Of a DNA stretch of 64,000 bases, positions 1 to 10,025 are shown piece by piece (position 1 is the stretch's first letter; every line of letters starts with the position of its first letter). The translations under genes and the position numbers were made by a program. Source of the stretch: Lucinisca nassula (taxonomy: Eukaryota > Mollusca > Bivalvia > Lucinida > Lucinidae); NCBI GenBank assembly GCA_963580285.1, contig OY757023.1:127504027-127568026 (forward strand), written 5' to 3'. The notes under the pieces are model-generated. The model was not told the DNA's origin and did not search any database. It saw only the letters and a program-made list of their open reading frames with translations.

Positions 1-155
1 AAGCTCTATTGGTTTCATTGGGCAGTAGGGCTTGAGATGTCATTTCATCTCAATGTCGGGTGAAAGTCCCACAAAATTGGAAGCAATGTCTCCAAAATGA
101 CCACAGTGTTGACAGGGACATTAAACCTCAAATCAACAAACCAAAAAAAAAAAAA
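1..155 (+). repeat. SINE-A copy, 3' part only
   Basis: The left end is cut by the window. The sequence matches the second half of a ~290-bp family found at least 12 times here: a block around ATTGGTTTCATTGGGC, then GACATTAAACCTCAAAT and an A-rich tail. Several full copies have 10-14 bp target-site duplications (TSDs), so this is a retroposed, SINE-like family. No clear tRNA-like promoter is visible in its head. Confidence 0.8.
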
Positions 156-1320
156 AACATTAAAAAACTACTCGTTTGAAACCAGAAGGCCCAGGTCTTT
201 GATGTTTGGTATGAAGCTTCATCTTGTTGACCTCTACCAAGATTGTTCAAATTATAGCCCTGGGGTGAAAATGGGCCTGCCCCGGGGCCCACTGGTTTTA
301 CTTCAACTTTTATAGCGAAAACCTTTAAACATCTGAAACCAGAACGCCTATGTCTCTGATATTTGGTATGAAGCTTCATCCAGTGGACCACTTCTATTAT
401 TGTTAGTATTATAGCCCTGGGGCCAAAACTGGCCCCGCCTCGGGGGACCCAATGGTTTTACATAGACTTATATAGGAAAACCCATTAAAAATTTTCTCGA
501 TTGAAACAAGCTGGCCCAGGTCTTTGATGTTTGGTTTGAAGCTTCATCTAGTTGACCTCTATTATGATTGGTCTCCTCCCATCGGGGCTTGAAGAAATAG
601 ATGGGTTGCATGATGCTTCCATGCAGAGCTGAAACCGACCGCACATGAGTACTGGTAAACCACTTAGAGGATCTAAGCCTGCCCAGGCAAAGCAGTGTGA
701 GTGGGACCGTCCATGCTTGTAAATCCTATTGGTTTCATTGGGCAACAGGGCTTGAGTATCATTTCAACTCAATGTCGGGTAAAAGTCGCAACGTCTCCAA
801 AACGACCTATACAGTGTTAAAGGGGACCTTAAACCTCCAAACAAACTACATGTACTATGATTTTTCAAATTATAGCCCTGGTGTCAAAAATGGCCACGCC
901 CAGGGGCCCGCTGGTTTAACTTTGATTTATAGAGGGGGAACCTTTAAAAAAACTTCTTGTCCAAATCCAGAAGGCCCAGGTCTTTGATATTTGGTATGAT
1001 GCTTCATCTGGTGGACCTCTTCTATGATTGTTCAAATTATTGCCTTGGGGCCAAAGATGGCCCACCCTCAGGGCCCACCAGTTTTACATAGACAAATATG
1101 AAAAACCTTCTCTGAATCCACAAGGCCCAGGTCTTTGACATTTTGCATGAAGCTTCATGTGGGGGACCTCTTCCAAGATTATTTGAATCATAGCCAAAAA
1201 TGGCCTCGCCCCAGGGCCTACCAGTTTTACATACTTACGCAGAGAAAACCTTTAAATATCTGAAACCAGAAAGCCCAAGTCTTTGATATTTGGAATGAAG
1301 CTTCATTCGGTGGCCCTGTA
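156..1320 (+). repeat. Tandem array of ~160-bp units, interrupted by SINE-A
   Basis: Degenerate units recur about every 157-170 bp. Each has a block resembling TTTGATATTTGGTATGAAGC followed by TTCAAATTATAGCCCTGGGG and a GC-rich GGGGCCCACTGG segment. Units are seen near 200, 355, 520, 980, 1135 and 1290. ORFs across them are by-products of the repeat. The array resumes after the LINE insertion at 2493. Confidence 0.75.
571..845 (+). mobile_element. SINE-A copy, nearly full length
   Basis: It begins with CCCATCGGGGCTTGAAG and ends with the family tail near GGGACCTTAAACCTCC. It interrupts the ~160-bp unit array, so it inserted after the array formed. Small internal deletions (for example around 790) suggest an older copy. 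Confidence 0.8.
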
Positions 1321-1324
1321 AATA

Positions 1325-1345
<21 letters not shown>
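1321..1345. repeat. (AAT)n microsatellite, LINE 3' tail
   Basis: About eight AAT repeats lie at the 3' end of the minus-strand LINE. Confidence 0.9.
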
Positions 1346-1355
<10 letters not shown>

Positions 1356-1575
1356 TCAGAGGGTAACACATTTAGCAGAAATACAAGCTAATCTTCCATG
1401 AGGCCCTCTATTATTTACAGTATATACAACAAAGTAGTGAATCATATACAAACATGCAGTAATGACATTATATCTTGAGCACACACAGCCAATGAAGTTA
1501 ACTTGTTACAGCTAACAAAAACAACAACATTATGATAACATACACATGTGGCATAGTGCCATCTTTCATATCAAA

Positions 1576-1752
1576 ACATTACTTTTCTGATGAAAACTTG
1601 TGATATTTGTCTCATTCACATCACAAACACAGGCTGAGGGTTACCGTTAGAACTGCCTCAATGAGGTGGTTCCAACGAGCACCCACAACCCATGCCCCGG
1701 AATAGAAATAAGAAAAATAAAGTATACCCCTGCAAACCCCAGTTAAAAGTGG
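1576..1752. repeat. Hairpin family K copy
   Basis: The central palindrome has arms TTAGAACTGCCTC and GAGGTGGTTCCAA near 1645-1673. Flanks match the other K copies (a TGATGAAAA block on the left, a CCCCAGTTAAAAGTGGG-type block on the right). The left arm is degraded. It lies within the LINE 3' region, so it inserted into the LINE or its source. Confidence 0.65.
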
Positions 1753-1911
1753 GTAGTAGAGGGGTGTTCATTACACAGACTTGGTAATGTGATGGAACAA
1801 ACAAACAAACAAAAAAAAACATGATTTTACCCAAGAACAAACTTGCCGAAACAAAACACAAGTTAAGAACTTTGGTCACACACTCACAAACACACTAGCT
1901 GTTCACACATT

Positions 1912-2492
1912 TCACATTTGAGACCCTTTCATCCATTTTATACAATTTTTGTGAAAGCCGTTAATAGTTTCCAAATGTTTAAGTTTATCAGGTAAATTAT
2001 TCCATATCACTGGACCAGAGTAAATCAAACTCTGCTTGAACAGCTCTTTGTTGGGTTTTGGTAACACATAATTTATTGTTCCTGATGATCTTAGGGACTG
2101 AAGAGTATCATTCAAAGGTCTTAAGTGGAACATTTCATTAATGTATTGAGGTGTCAAAGAATTAGAAATTTTATACATAATTTTAGCTTTCTTGAGGTAA
2201 ATTCGTTCATAAATGTTAAGAATCTTAAGTTCCTCCATGCTGATTGCTATGTCTTCATACTGGTAATCTAAAATAATTTTACATGCTCTTTATTGTAGCC
2301 TATATATCCTGTCAAGATTTCTTTGTGAAGTGCCTCCCCAGATGGAATTGCAATAATCAATGTGGGGTTGTATGTAGGCCTTGTAAAATTGTACTCTTTG
2401 ATCAGTGGATAAGTATTCCTTAATTCTAGAGAGCAACCATAAATTAGACATAATTTTTTTTGCAACAGCATTAGTATGATCTGTCCATGTAC
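1912..2492 (-). pseudogene. LINE ORF2 C-terminal fragment, one in-frame stop
   Basis: Read on minus, ~190 codons give the C-terminal part of a LINE reverse transcriptase (jockey/CR1/RTE-like layout). The first part holds the segment ending QPHIDYCNSIWGG, a common post-catalytic RT motif. The second part has the WNNLPDKLKHLETINGF pattern seen at many LINE C termini. Both parts are in the same frame, separated only by one TAA (2290-2292) where a lysine codon would fit. The catalytic RT core and endonuclease are missing through 5' truncation. It is a dead copy; the exact clade cannot be fixed from this fragment. Confidence 0.85.
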
Positions 2493-3000
2493 CGAGATTG
2501 TTCAAATTATAGCCCCATGGGGCCAAAAATGGACCTACACCGTGGCCCACTGGTTTTATATAGAGATAAGGTAGAGCTGTTTCATCTCTGTGTGGTGTAC
2601 TAGGTCCTGACCTTCAATGTCCACAAAGTGCCTAGACAGTGACATACAAGTCAGCTCTGTATTGTCAAAGGGAACCAGTGACTCATAACTCCCCCCACCC
2701 CCTTTTGTCACCATGTGACATTGTAAGAAAGATTGAACCTCTTTATCTCCTTCTGGTGCACTAGGACCCAAGGTGTCCAGCCAGTGACATACAAGTCAGC
2801 CAAAGGGAACCCCCGACTCATACTTCTAGCATCTAATGCCAACTCTTAATCCCCACCCCCTTGTAACAGCGAACAACGAGGCATTGTAAGTTAGACAGCA
2901 AATTCATCACCATGCACAAGGACCTGAGCATCAATGTCCAGATGATGCCCAGATTGTAACATACAAGTCAGCTCTGTATTGTCGAAGGGAACTTTTTGAA
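2493..3000 (+). repeat. End of ~160-bp array and degenerate CCTGA/AAGTCAG units
   Basis: 2493-2560 continues the array split by the LINE. From 2580, three degenerate units of ~170 bp share ACATACAAGTCAG and CAAAGGGAAC blocks (near 2643, 2787 and 2958). No coding signal is seen. Confidence 0.6.
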
Positions 3001-3154
3001 AGACTTCATCCTCAGAAAAAAAAAACAGTTTGGAAGGAATGTTCCATGGGTAGCACTGTTACAAAATGGCTCAAAATCGTTTCCCTCCACTGAACATAAT
3101 AGCGACCAAAACTAAAAAATATAATTTATATACTTTTGATGGTTTTAACCTCAT
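3001..3154. other. No recognised feature
   Basis: AT-rich sequence with short A-runs and no ORF, repeat or RNA signal that I recognise. Confidence 0.5.
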
Positions 3155-3538
3155 TTTCAAGATCACCTTGAAAAAAAAAAGGTCAAGGTTACCAAACTAA
3201 TCCAATCTGGAGTATGTTGTAATGATATTTTGCACCAAGTTTGACTAAAATTAATCAGTTTGTCAGATAGAGTGCAGACAAGCCTTTTCTTGACCCAAAT
3301 TTGACTTGTGTGTGTGGGGGTGGGGTGGGGTGGGGGCTGTGACCTTGAAAATGTGGTCAAGGTCATCATAACCTAAATTTGACTAAAATTCACTTTTTGC
3401 AGGGCCTGTGATCTTGAAAAAAAGTCAAGGTCACCAAAATCTAATCAAATCTGGGGTATGTTGTAATGATATATTGTACCAAGTTGGACTAAAATTAATC
3501 CATTGGTTAATGTGATAGAGTGCAGACAAGCCATTTTT
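3155..3538 (-). repeat. Family O units (reverse orientation)
   Basis: Two ~200-bp units share GACCTTGAAAA, GTTGTAATGATAT and GAGTGCAGACAAGCC blocks. They are the reverse complement of the array at 26.86-28.05 kb. The copy is interrupted at 3539 by array element N and resumes at 6166. Confidence 0.75.
3316..3336 (+). other. G-quadruplex-prone G-run
   Basis: Four G tracts of 4-5 bases are separated by single T residues, an ideal G4 pattern with 1-nt loops. It follows a short GT run. No gene context suggests a regulatory role. Confidence 0.7.
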
Positions 3539-6165
3539 AGCTCACCTGTCACGTAGTGACAAGGTGAGCTTTTGTGATCACATTTTGTGCGTGGGTCCGT
3601 CCGTGCATCCGTAAACAATTTCAAATAAGTATATCTCTAATACCCCATGGCCAATCTTGATCAAATTTCATGAGAAGCATCATCAGGTAGGGGAAAGGCT
3701 GCATAAGGTTTTTTGGCTGATCAGATTGGAATTCTGGTGGCCATGGCAACATACAGCTCCCATAGACTTACAATGGGAAAAATTTTAAAAATTTTCTTCT
3801 CTGAAACCACTGGGCCCAGAGCTTAGATATTTAGATTGTAACAATGTCAAGTGGTCACCTACATAAATCCTGCCAATCATGCCCCTGGGGTCCAAATTGG
3901 CCACATCCCGGGGCCCCTTAGCTCCCACATACTTATAATGCAAAAAAAACTTCAAAAATCTTCTTCTCTGAAACCACAGGGCCCAGAGCTTAGATATTTA
4001 GCATGTAGCAACGGCAAGTGGTCACCTACATAAATCATGCTCCTGGGGTCCAAATTGGCCACACCCCGAGCCCCTTAGCTCCCATAGACTCATAATGGAA
4101 AAAAAGCTTCAAAAATCTTCTTTTCTGAAACCACAGGGCCAAGAGCTTAGATATTTAGCATGTAGCAACGGCAAGAGGTCACCTACATAAATCCTGCCAA
4201 TCATGCCCCTGGAGTCCAAATGGGCCACGCCCCGGGGCCCCTTAGCTCTCATAGACTCATAATGGAAAAAAGCTTCAAAAATATTCTTCTCTGAAACCAC
4301 AGTGCCCAGAGCTTAGATATTTAGCATGTAGCATGGGCAAGTGGTCACCTACATAAATCCTGCCAATCATACCCCTGGGGTCTACCGTCCAAATGGGCCA
4401 CGCCCGGGGCCCCTTAGCTCCCATAGACACATAATGGAAAGATAGCTTCAAAAATCTTCTTCTCTGAAACCACAGGGCCTAGAGCTAAGATATTTAGCAT
4501 GTAGCGACGCAGCAATGGCAAGTGGTCACCTGCATAAATACTGCCAATCATACCACTTGGGTGCAAATGCGCCATGCTGGGGCCCCTTAGCTCCCATAGA
4601 CTCATGATGGAAAAAAACTTTAAAAATCTTCTTCTCTGAAACTATGAAGCACAGAGCCCAGATATTTAGTATCTAGCAACATAAATAGTAACCTACATAA
4701 ATCCTGCTAACCCTGCCCCTGGGGTCAAAATTGGCCATGCCCGAGCTCATCAGCTCCCATAGACTTATAATGGAAAATCTTCAAAAATCTTCTTCTCTGA
4801 AACCATAAGGCCCAGAGCTTAGATATTAAGTATGTAGCAATGTCAAGTGGCCACCTATATAAATCCTGCCAATTATGTCCCTGGGATCTAAATTGGCCAC
4901 ACCCCAGGACTGTTTAGCTCCCATAGACTTACAATTAGAAAAACTTCAAAAATCTTCTTTTCTAAAACCACAGGGCCCAGAGCTTAAATATATAGCATGA
5001 AACATCAAGTGGTCACCTGCATAAATCCTGCCAACCTAGCCCATAGGGTCAAAATTGGCCACGCTTGTGGTCACATTAGCTCCTATAGACTTATAATGGA
5101 CAAAAAAAAAAAAATTCTTCTCATCTGAAACCATAAGTCCCAGAGCTTAGATATTTAGTATGTAGCAACATGAAATGGTTGCCTTAATAGATCCTGCCAA
5201 CCATGCCCCTAGGGTAAAAATTGGCCACACCCATTAGCTAATTAGCTGCAACAGACTTAAAACGAAAACAAAAAAATCTTAAAATAGAAAAAAAACAAAC
5301 TTCAAAAATCTTCTTCTCTGAAACAATAAGGCCCAGAGCTTAGGTATTTTGCATGTATTAACGTTGAGTGGTCACCTACATGAATCCTACCAATCATGCC
5401 CCTGGGATCCAAATGGGCCAAATCCTGTGGCTTAACTCCAATAAACTTTTAATGAAAAAAAAAAGTTTCAAAAATCTTCTCTGAAACCATGGAGTACAGA
5501 CCTTAGATATTTAGTATATAGCAACATAAAATGGTCACCTACATAAATCCTGCCAACCATGTCCTTTGGGTCAAAATTGGCCACGTCCCAGGCTCATTAG
5601 CTCCTATAGAGTTATACTGGAAAAAACTTCAAACCATAAAGTCCAGAGCTTAGATATTTAGTATGTTGCAATTTCAAGAGGTCCCCTACATAAATCCTGC
5701 CAACCATGCCCCATGAGTCCGACTTGGCCATGCCCTAGGGTGCCTTAGCCCCCAAAGACTTATAATAGATTAATTTCTTCTCTGAAACCACAGGGCCCAG
5801 ATTTTTTTATTGGACTTGAGGTTTAACATCCCCATCATCACAGTGTAGGTCATTTTGGAAACATAGCTTCCAGTTTTGTGGGACTTTTTCCCAACATTGA
5901 GATGAAATGGCATCTTAAGCCCTGCCTCAATTAAACCAATAGGGTTTATATGCATGGACAGTCCAGCTGGCACTTTACCTGGGCAGGCTTAGAACCTCTA
6001 ACCTCTAAGCTGTTTACCAGTACTCATGTGCGGCCTGTACCAGCTCTGCATGGAAGCACCATGTAGCCCAGTCTGTTTCTTCAAGCCCAGATGGGCATTC
6101 TAAACATCACAAATGGTTTTCTGGTAAACAGGTGAGCGATATAGGGCCAATTGGCCCTCTTGTTT
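3539..6165 (+). mobile_element. Element N: hairpin-headed array of ~165-bp units
   Basis: The head is a hairpin at 3539-3570 (AGCTCACC with GGTGAGCT, inner TGTCAC/GTGACA), followed by a short GTCCGTCC microsatellite. About 13 units follow, each with CTTCTTCTCTGAAACCAC, AGAGCTTAGATATTTAG, a CTACATAAATCCTGCCAA block and a GGCCCCTTAGCTCCC block. The tail has the palindrome AGGGCCAATTGGCCCT (6143-6158) followed by CTTGTTT. The whole element sits inside a family O repeat, whose sequence resumes on the far side, so it behaves as one inserted unit. The layout resembles bivalve pearl/HINE elements (inference). Confidence 0.75.
5812..6096 (-). mobile_element. SINE-A copy (reverse)
   Basis: Reads GGACTTGAGGTTTAACATC at the left and CTTCAAGCCCAGATGGGC at the right, i.e. 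a full-length reverse SINE-A. It is inserted in the last unit of element N and shows several small differences from the consensus. Confidence 0.85.
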
Positions 6166-6348
6166 GCCCATATTGACTTTTTTTTTGGCCTGTGACCTTG
6201 AAAATTAGGTCAATAAACCTAATTACTGTTTTCTCCCATCCTAATGATGTAACTATGCAAGTTGGGTCAGAATCCATCCATAGGTTCAGGAGACTTTGTG
6301 CTTCAAACAGGCTATGCCTATGCAAATAGGATCCACACCAAAAACAAT
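6166..6348 (-). repeat. Family O, distal part
   Basis: Continuation of the reverse family O repeat after element N. It matches the 5' portion of the copy at 26.9 kb (CTGAATCTATGGATGGA-type block, reversed). It ends abruptly at MITE-F. Confidence 0.7.
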
Positions 6349-6494
6349 ACTTGATGTAATTTATTGCTACAAATTCATAAACTGAATGCCAAACAGTGTA
6401 GATCCAGATCAGATGGCTTCTGAAGAAGCCATCTGATCTGGATCTACACTGTTTGCAAAGATAGGGGTTGTCGTGAACAGCAAGATAAGAGTTA
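6349..6494 (+). mobile_element. MITE-F copy, left end missing
   Basis: Contains the family's central palindrome (6389-6455: CAAACAGTG, then GATCAGATGGCTTC, mirrored to CACTGTTTG) and the right end GAACAGCAAGATAAGAGTTAA. The MITE-F consensus is TTAA-flanked with CCCTTATCCTGCTG termini, a pattern known from piggyBac-type elements (TTAA target, CCC ends). Confidence 0.8.
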
Positions 6495-6640
6495 ACAAAC
6501 ATGTCTTGCCTTTCTTCACAGTTTCTTGTTTTTTTTCTAAACATCACTATTGGTTTTCTTATCCACAGGTGAGCGATACAGGGTCATCGTGGGCCTCTTG
6601 TCTTATCAAACTGCTACTTGTTCTACAGCCATTTTTGCCT
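6495..6640. repeat. Second copy of the element N tail
   Basis: 6535-6605 repeats the end of element N (TAAACATCAC, GGTTTTCT, CAGGTGAGCGATA, then GGCCTCTTGT), about 445 bp after the first. This is probably the end of another deleted N element. Confidence 0.6.
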
Positions 6641-6641
6641 G

Positions 6642-6902
6642 GTAAGTTTTGTGAAATTCCACACAGGAGTGTAGTGTCTTTCTTGTAATAGCCGATCACA
6701 TGGTCCAATCAAATATGAGTTATTTTTTCAAATACATAAGCGATCGTGAAGCACGATTCTATTCGATGGAAAAGTCGAACCTCCCTCACACCACGATCGC
6801 TTAAAAGCTTGACACAAATAAAAGATATGACTGGACCGTGTGACCAGCTATTACAAGAAAGGCACCACAAGCCTACATGTGTACTTGGAATTTCACAAAA
6901 CC
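6642..6902. mobile_element. Foldback element with ~75-bp inverted arms
   Basis: The left arm (6642-6720) and right arm (6828-6902) are imperfect inverted repeats: GTTTTGTGAAATTCC on the left mirrors GGAATTTCACAAAAC on the right, and TTTCTTGTAATAGC mirrors GCTATTACAAGAAA. The inner region repeats CGATCGTG/CACGATCG. There is no coding capacity. It looks like a non-autonomous TIR element; the target duplication is not clear. Confidence 0.7.
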
Positions 6903-6954
6903 TATCAGTCGAATATGGCTAATGATAAACATACTAGCTAGGTGTTCTCAAGTA

Positions 6955-7115
6955 CCATAAAAGTCCTAAAAATTGGTCACCTTCAAGACTTGCTGTAATT
7001 CTCCTCAAAGTTCAGCAAAGTTTTGTGATTCAGCAAGGAGTCCAAGAGGTGCAGATGGAATGGCAAGGACTGCTTGGGTCTATCTGTCCCCAAACTTATG
7101 ATCAATACGGTGGTT
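6955..7115 (+). repeat. Palindromic family J copy, core deleted
   Basis: Matches J flanks: GACTTGCTGTAATTCTCCT, then CAGCAAGGAGTCCAAGAGG, then a remnant of the right arm and TATCTGTCCC. Most of the hairpin core is missing. Confidence 0.65.
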
Positions 7116-7381
7116 TAAACCTCTAGATCATTCACACTTGAAGAAATGCATAACCTATCATTTGAGAGATTGGTCTCATATTTGTAAGATTCATTGCAAC
7201 AATATCATTCAGAAAAACTGAACTTTGATCAAGTCTGTATCAGTTTATAAATCTGAAATGTGTACCAATCAATGGGGAAGGGAGTCATTGATAACTGCTG
7301 TTTGTTTAGAAGATCAGCAGTAAATTTGTGTCAAGGATGTTGAGATAAATTACTTGGGTATTGTGATATACATTGTATTAT
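7116..7381. other. No recognised feature
   Basis: AT-rich, with stops in all frames. No repeat family recognised. Confidence 0.5.
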
Positions 7382-7705
7382 GTATTTTTGTGTTTGTTTG
7401 ATTTGAGGTTTAACATCTCTGTCAACACTGTAAAGGTCATTTTGGAGATGCTGCTTCCAATTTTGTGAGACTTTTACCCGACATTGAGATGAAATGACAT
7501 CTCAGGCCCTGCCGCCCAATGAAACCAATAGGGTTAATGAACATGGACGAGTCCAACTCGCACCGCTTTGCCTGGGCAGGCTTAGATCCTCTAAGCAGTT
7601 TACCAGTACTCATGTGCAGGTCGGATTCAGTTCTGCGTGAAAGCATCATGCAGCCCATCTTTTTCTTCAAGCCCCGCTGGGTGGGGGGGCCGGTATTTTT
7701 GTGTT
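7382..7705 (-). mobile_element. SINE-A with 13-bp TSD
   Basis: A full-length reverse copy bounded by the direct repeat GTATTTTTGTGTT (7382-7394 and 7693-7705). The head lies at the right (GGGGCTTGAAG, reversed) and the CAAA-rich tail at the left. The exact TSD indicates insertion by target-primed retroposition. Confidence 0.9.
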
Positions 7706-7742
7706 AGATCACGTTATAATAGACGATCATAAAATGTTTAAT

Positions 7743-7938
7743 TTAACCCTTATCCTGTTGTTCAAAACTCTTACCTTTGCAAACAGTGTAGATCCAGATC
7801 AGATGGCTATCTAATCAGGATCTACACTCTATGTCATTAATATGCAAATTTGAACATATAAGTTACATCAAATAATTTGCTTGGTTGAAATGTAAATGGA
7901 TGTGCTTTAATTTATTTATGCAGTGGGATATGGGTTAT
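7743..7938 (-). mobile_element. MITE-F copy (reverse)
   Basis: Left end is TTAACCCTTATCCTG; right end is GCAGTGGGATATGGGTTAT. The internal hairpin is shortened. The right TTAA has mutated to TTAT and overlaps the start of MITE-G. Confidence 0.8.
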
Positions 7939-8109
7939 CCCATTTTGTACCGGAAAGCCCAAAATGGGTACCTGGGCAACAGTGCAGGCCCAGATCAGCG
8001 GCATATATTTAATATAAAATTTTATAACACAACCTGACACCCCTAAATTTTGAAATGGACTCCTGCTGTATATAAGGAGAAAGATTCCATTTGGTACAAA
8101 CAGGGTTAA
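7935..8109 (+). mobile_element. MITE-G copy
   Basis: Ends are CCCATTTTGTACCGG and TTGGTACAAACAGGGTTAA. MITE-G is a second TTAA-flanked family (~230 bp) with different termini from MITE-F. Here part of the central palindrome is deleted. It abuts MITE-F, sharing a TTAT/TTAA site. Confidence 0.8.
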
Positions 8110-8180
8110 TGATGTGAGTGGCCAGCAGCCTGCACATGAGCCTCGTGAGAAAACCTGGTTTATAGCATTTTCAAACAACA

Positions 8181-8511
8181 TACCGTATTCGCCCTAATTA
8201 CCGCACCGTGCGCTTAGCTTTTTCAAAACCATGTCAAAAAATCACAGTTAAAAAATCTACCTAATTAGCGCACACTCGATGCGAAAACAATAGCTTCCCA
8301 GATGATGCATACTGATATTTAATGGGACGGAAAAGGATACTAAGCATTGCCTTCACTGTTGAAGAAATAATGGTAAGTTATTTTTATCGATTTACTGTGA
8401 GAGCTTCCAGGGGGAGGTTACTGTAAAGTGTGCGCTTATGCATTTCCTTTTCAAAATTAGCTTAGGTGTGCGCTTATAGGAGCATGTGCGGTAATTAGGG
8501 CGAATACGGTA
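8181..8511 (+). mobile_element. TIR element L, 331 bp, TA-flanked
   Basis: About 25-bp near-perfect inverted ends: TACCGTATTCGCCCTAATTA at the left mirrors TAATTAGGGCGAATACGGTA at the right. It is a non-autonomous DNA transposon. Inside is a 17-codon start (ATG at 8322, residues MGRKRILSIAFTVEEIM) ending exactly at a GTAAGT donor-like site (8373-8378). This may be the first exon of the parental transposase gene (inference). A truncated copy lies at 32.04 kb. Confidence 0.85.
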
Positions 8512-8513
8512 GG

Positions 8514-8650
8514 TTTGTTAGTTTCTGTGGAGGATTTACATCCCACTCAACTCTATTTAGGTTATTTTGGAGATGTTGCTTCCTATTTTGTGGGACTTTT
8601 ACCTGACATTGAGATGAAATGAGTTCTCTAGCCCTACTGCCCAAAGAAAC
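8514..8650 (-). mobile_element. SINE-A fragment (reverse, 3' half)
   Basis: Matches the tail half of SINE-A with many substitutions; an old copy. Confidence 0.7.
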
Positions 8651-8799
8651 AACACCTAAATAGTGTTGATGGGGACATAAAAGATAGATAGAAAGGCAGA
8701 CAGAAACTTATATATAACCTCATGATTAGCATCAAAGGACATGTGGTTTACCAACCAGCCCCTGGTTAGCCTAACAAGGAGTCCACCATCACAGTGACA

Positions 8800-8988
8800 G
8801 GTGGTAAACAAATCCACCTACCTCCTAGAAGCACGTGATCAGAAGGCTGCGTGTTCAATACCTGGCGGGGTTGGCAACATTCTATTGTGGAAACTGATCA
8901 TGAACTATTTTCTACGTCCATTCATTCCGCTGATTCAAGAAGGGCAGTTGTCAGTTTCATTGTACTGGTTAACTGCTTATGTATAAGC
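8800..8988 (+). mobile_element. SINE-B copy, diverged
   Basis: Contains the SINE-B B-box-like GTGTTCAATACC, the GGCAACATTCT block and GATTCAAGAAGGGCAGTTGTCAG. The 3' tail is absent. Compare the complete SINE-B at 59.48 kb. Confidence 0.7.
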
Positions 8989-8992
8989 TTGA

Positions 8993-10025
8993 TACGAGGG
9001 TCCTTCAAAAAGTTTTGTCACTTATAGGTTTCCGTAGTTTTATCGTATGCATTGCTGGTAATGCTTCATTGCACTTGAATAGCCTTTCAAATGGCTAGCG
9101 ATAACAGATTATTTCGTGCTAATTGGTTTTATAATGACAGAGATGTCAAATTGAAAAACATGCAGACATACCCGGTATGCACTGGCCAATTTATGAGTTA
9201 CATTGTAAAACAGACAGAAAGGCTGAAATTCGCAGCTACATTAAATGCCATGTTAGGCTTGGTCAGATATTTGATAATTTGTTTGGCATATAAATTATGA
9301 ACCTCTTGCCATTTCAAAGCGCACAGTTTAGTGGTGGGTCAAAGCTTTCAAAGCAAGTAAATCATCGGTCAAAGATGATGCCCGCGTTTGTAGGCCTAAG
9401 ACCTCCATCACCAAAGCAGCCATCGTTGCTGTAAGGGCAGCGGTCGAAGATGTCCGACTGTCAGTGAAAGAGATCGCTAAATGCACTGGCATATCAGACT
9501 ATAAGGACTTCGTGGACAACCCGACTTTAAAGCAAAGGTGAGCATTTAGGACCACCATTGTCCTCTTATTTGAGCTGTAAGGGACTGCTCATGATTGACT
9601 TCTTGCAATCGGGTCAAACCATTAACAGGGCCTTAGTATGCATCAGAATTGCAACAGCTGAAAGAAGCAATCAAAAAAAGTGCATCAGAATTGCAACAGC
9701 TGAAACAAGCAATCAAAAAAAGGGAAGAGGAAAGCTTCAGGACAGAGCTTAACATGACAAGTAGTAATGGTAGAATCTGAAAGATTTGTCTTTGAACTGT
9801 TGTTACTTGCCCCTTGCCTGATCTTGCGCCATCTGACTTTTATCTTTTCCCATAAAATAAATCCAGCATGCATGGCTCCTTCCTTAAAGTGATGAAGACA
9901 TTATTGATGATGTTAATATTGAATATCTTGAAGTTCAAGATGCTGCCTTCTTCCAAGAAGGGATTGCAAAGCTTGAAGATCAATGGGCAAGTGTTGAATG
10001 ATGGCCTCTCCTTGTGGCTGAAAAG
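8993..10025 (+). pseudogene. Mariner-family transposase relic
   Basis: The start resembles a mariner end (GAGGGTCCTTCAAAAAG). An ATG at 9091 opens a short frame. Segments in shifting frames then match mariner transposase: an N-terminal EIRSYIKCHVRLGQ piece (~9226), the second helix-turn-helix with RPKTSITKAAIVAVRAA through EIAKCTGIS (~9387-9500), a GLLMIDFLQSGQTIN segment (~9580), LAPSDFYLFP (~9830) and a C terminus FFQEGIAKLEDQWASVE ending at 10001. Stops, frameshifts and loss of the catalytic DDD region make it inactive. A 42-bp in-frame duplication lies at 9639-9722. The 3' terminal inverted repeat was not found. Confidence 0.85.

Larger units (their letters stand above)
1321..2492 (-). 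mobile_element. 5'-truncated LINE with (ATT)n 3' tail
   Basis: On the minus strand this runs from the C-terminal reverse-transcriptase region (2492 down to 1912), through an untranslated region, to a trinucleotide tail (AAT repeats on plus, 1321-1345). It splits a ~160-bp tandem unit cleanly: the unit text before 1320 resumes at about 2493. 5' truncation plus a short-repeat tail is typical of target-primed LINE insertion. A hairpin family K copy lies inside its 3' untranslated part. Confidence 0.85.

Noticed and set aside
6107..6547. 146-codon minus ORF as a gene
   Set aside because: It spans the junction of element N, family O and MITE-F; residues come from repeats and no domain is visible.
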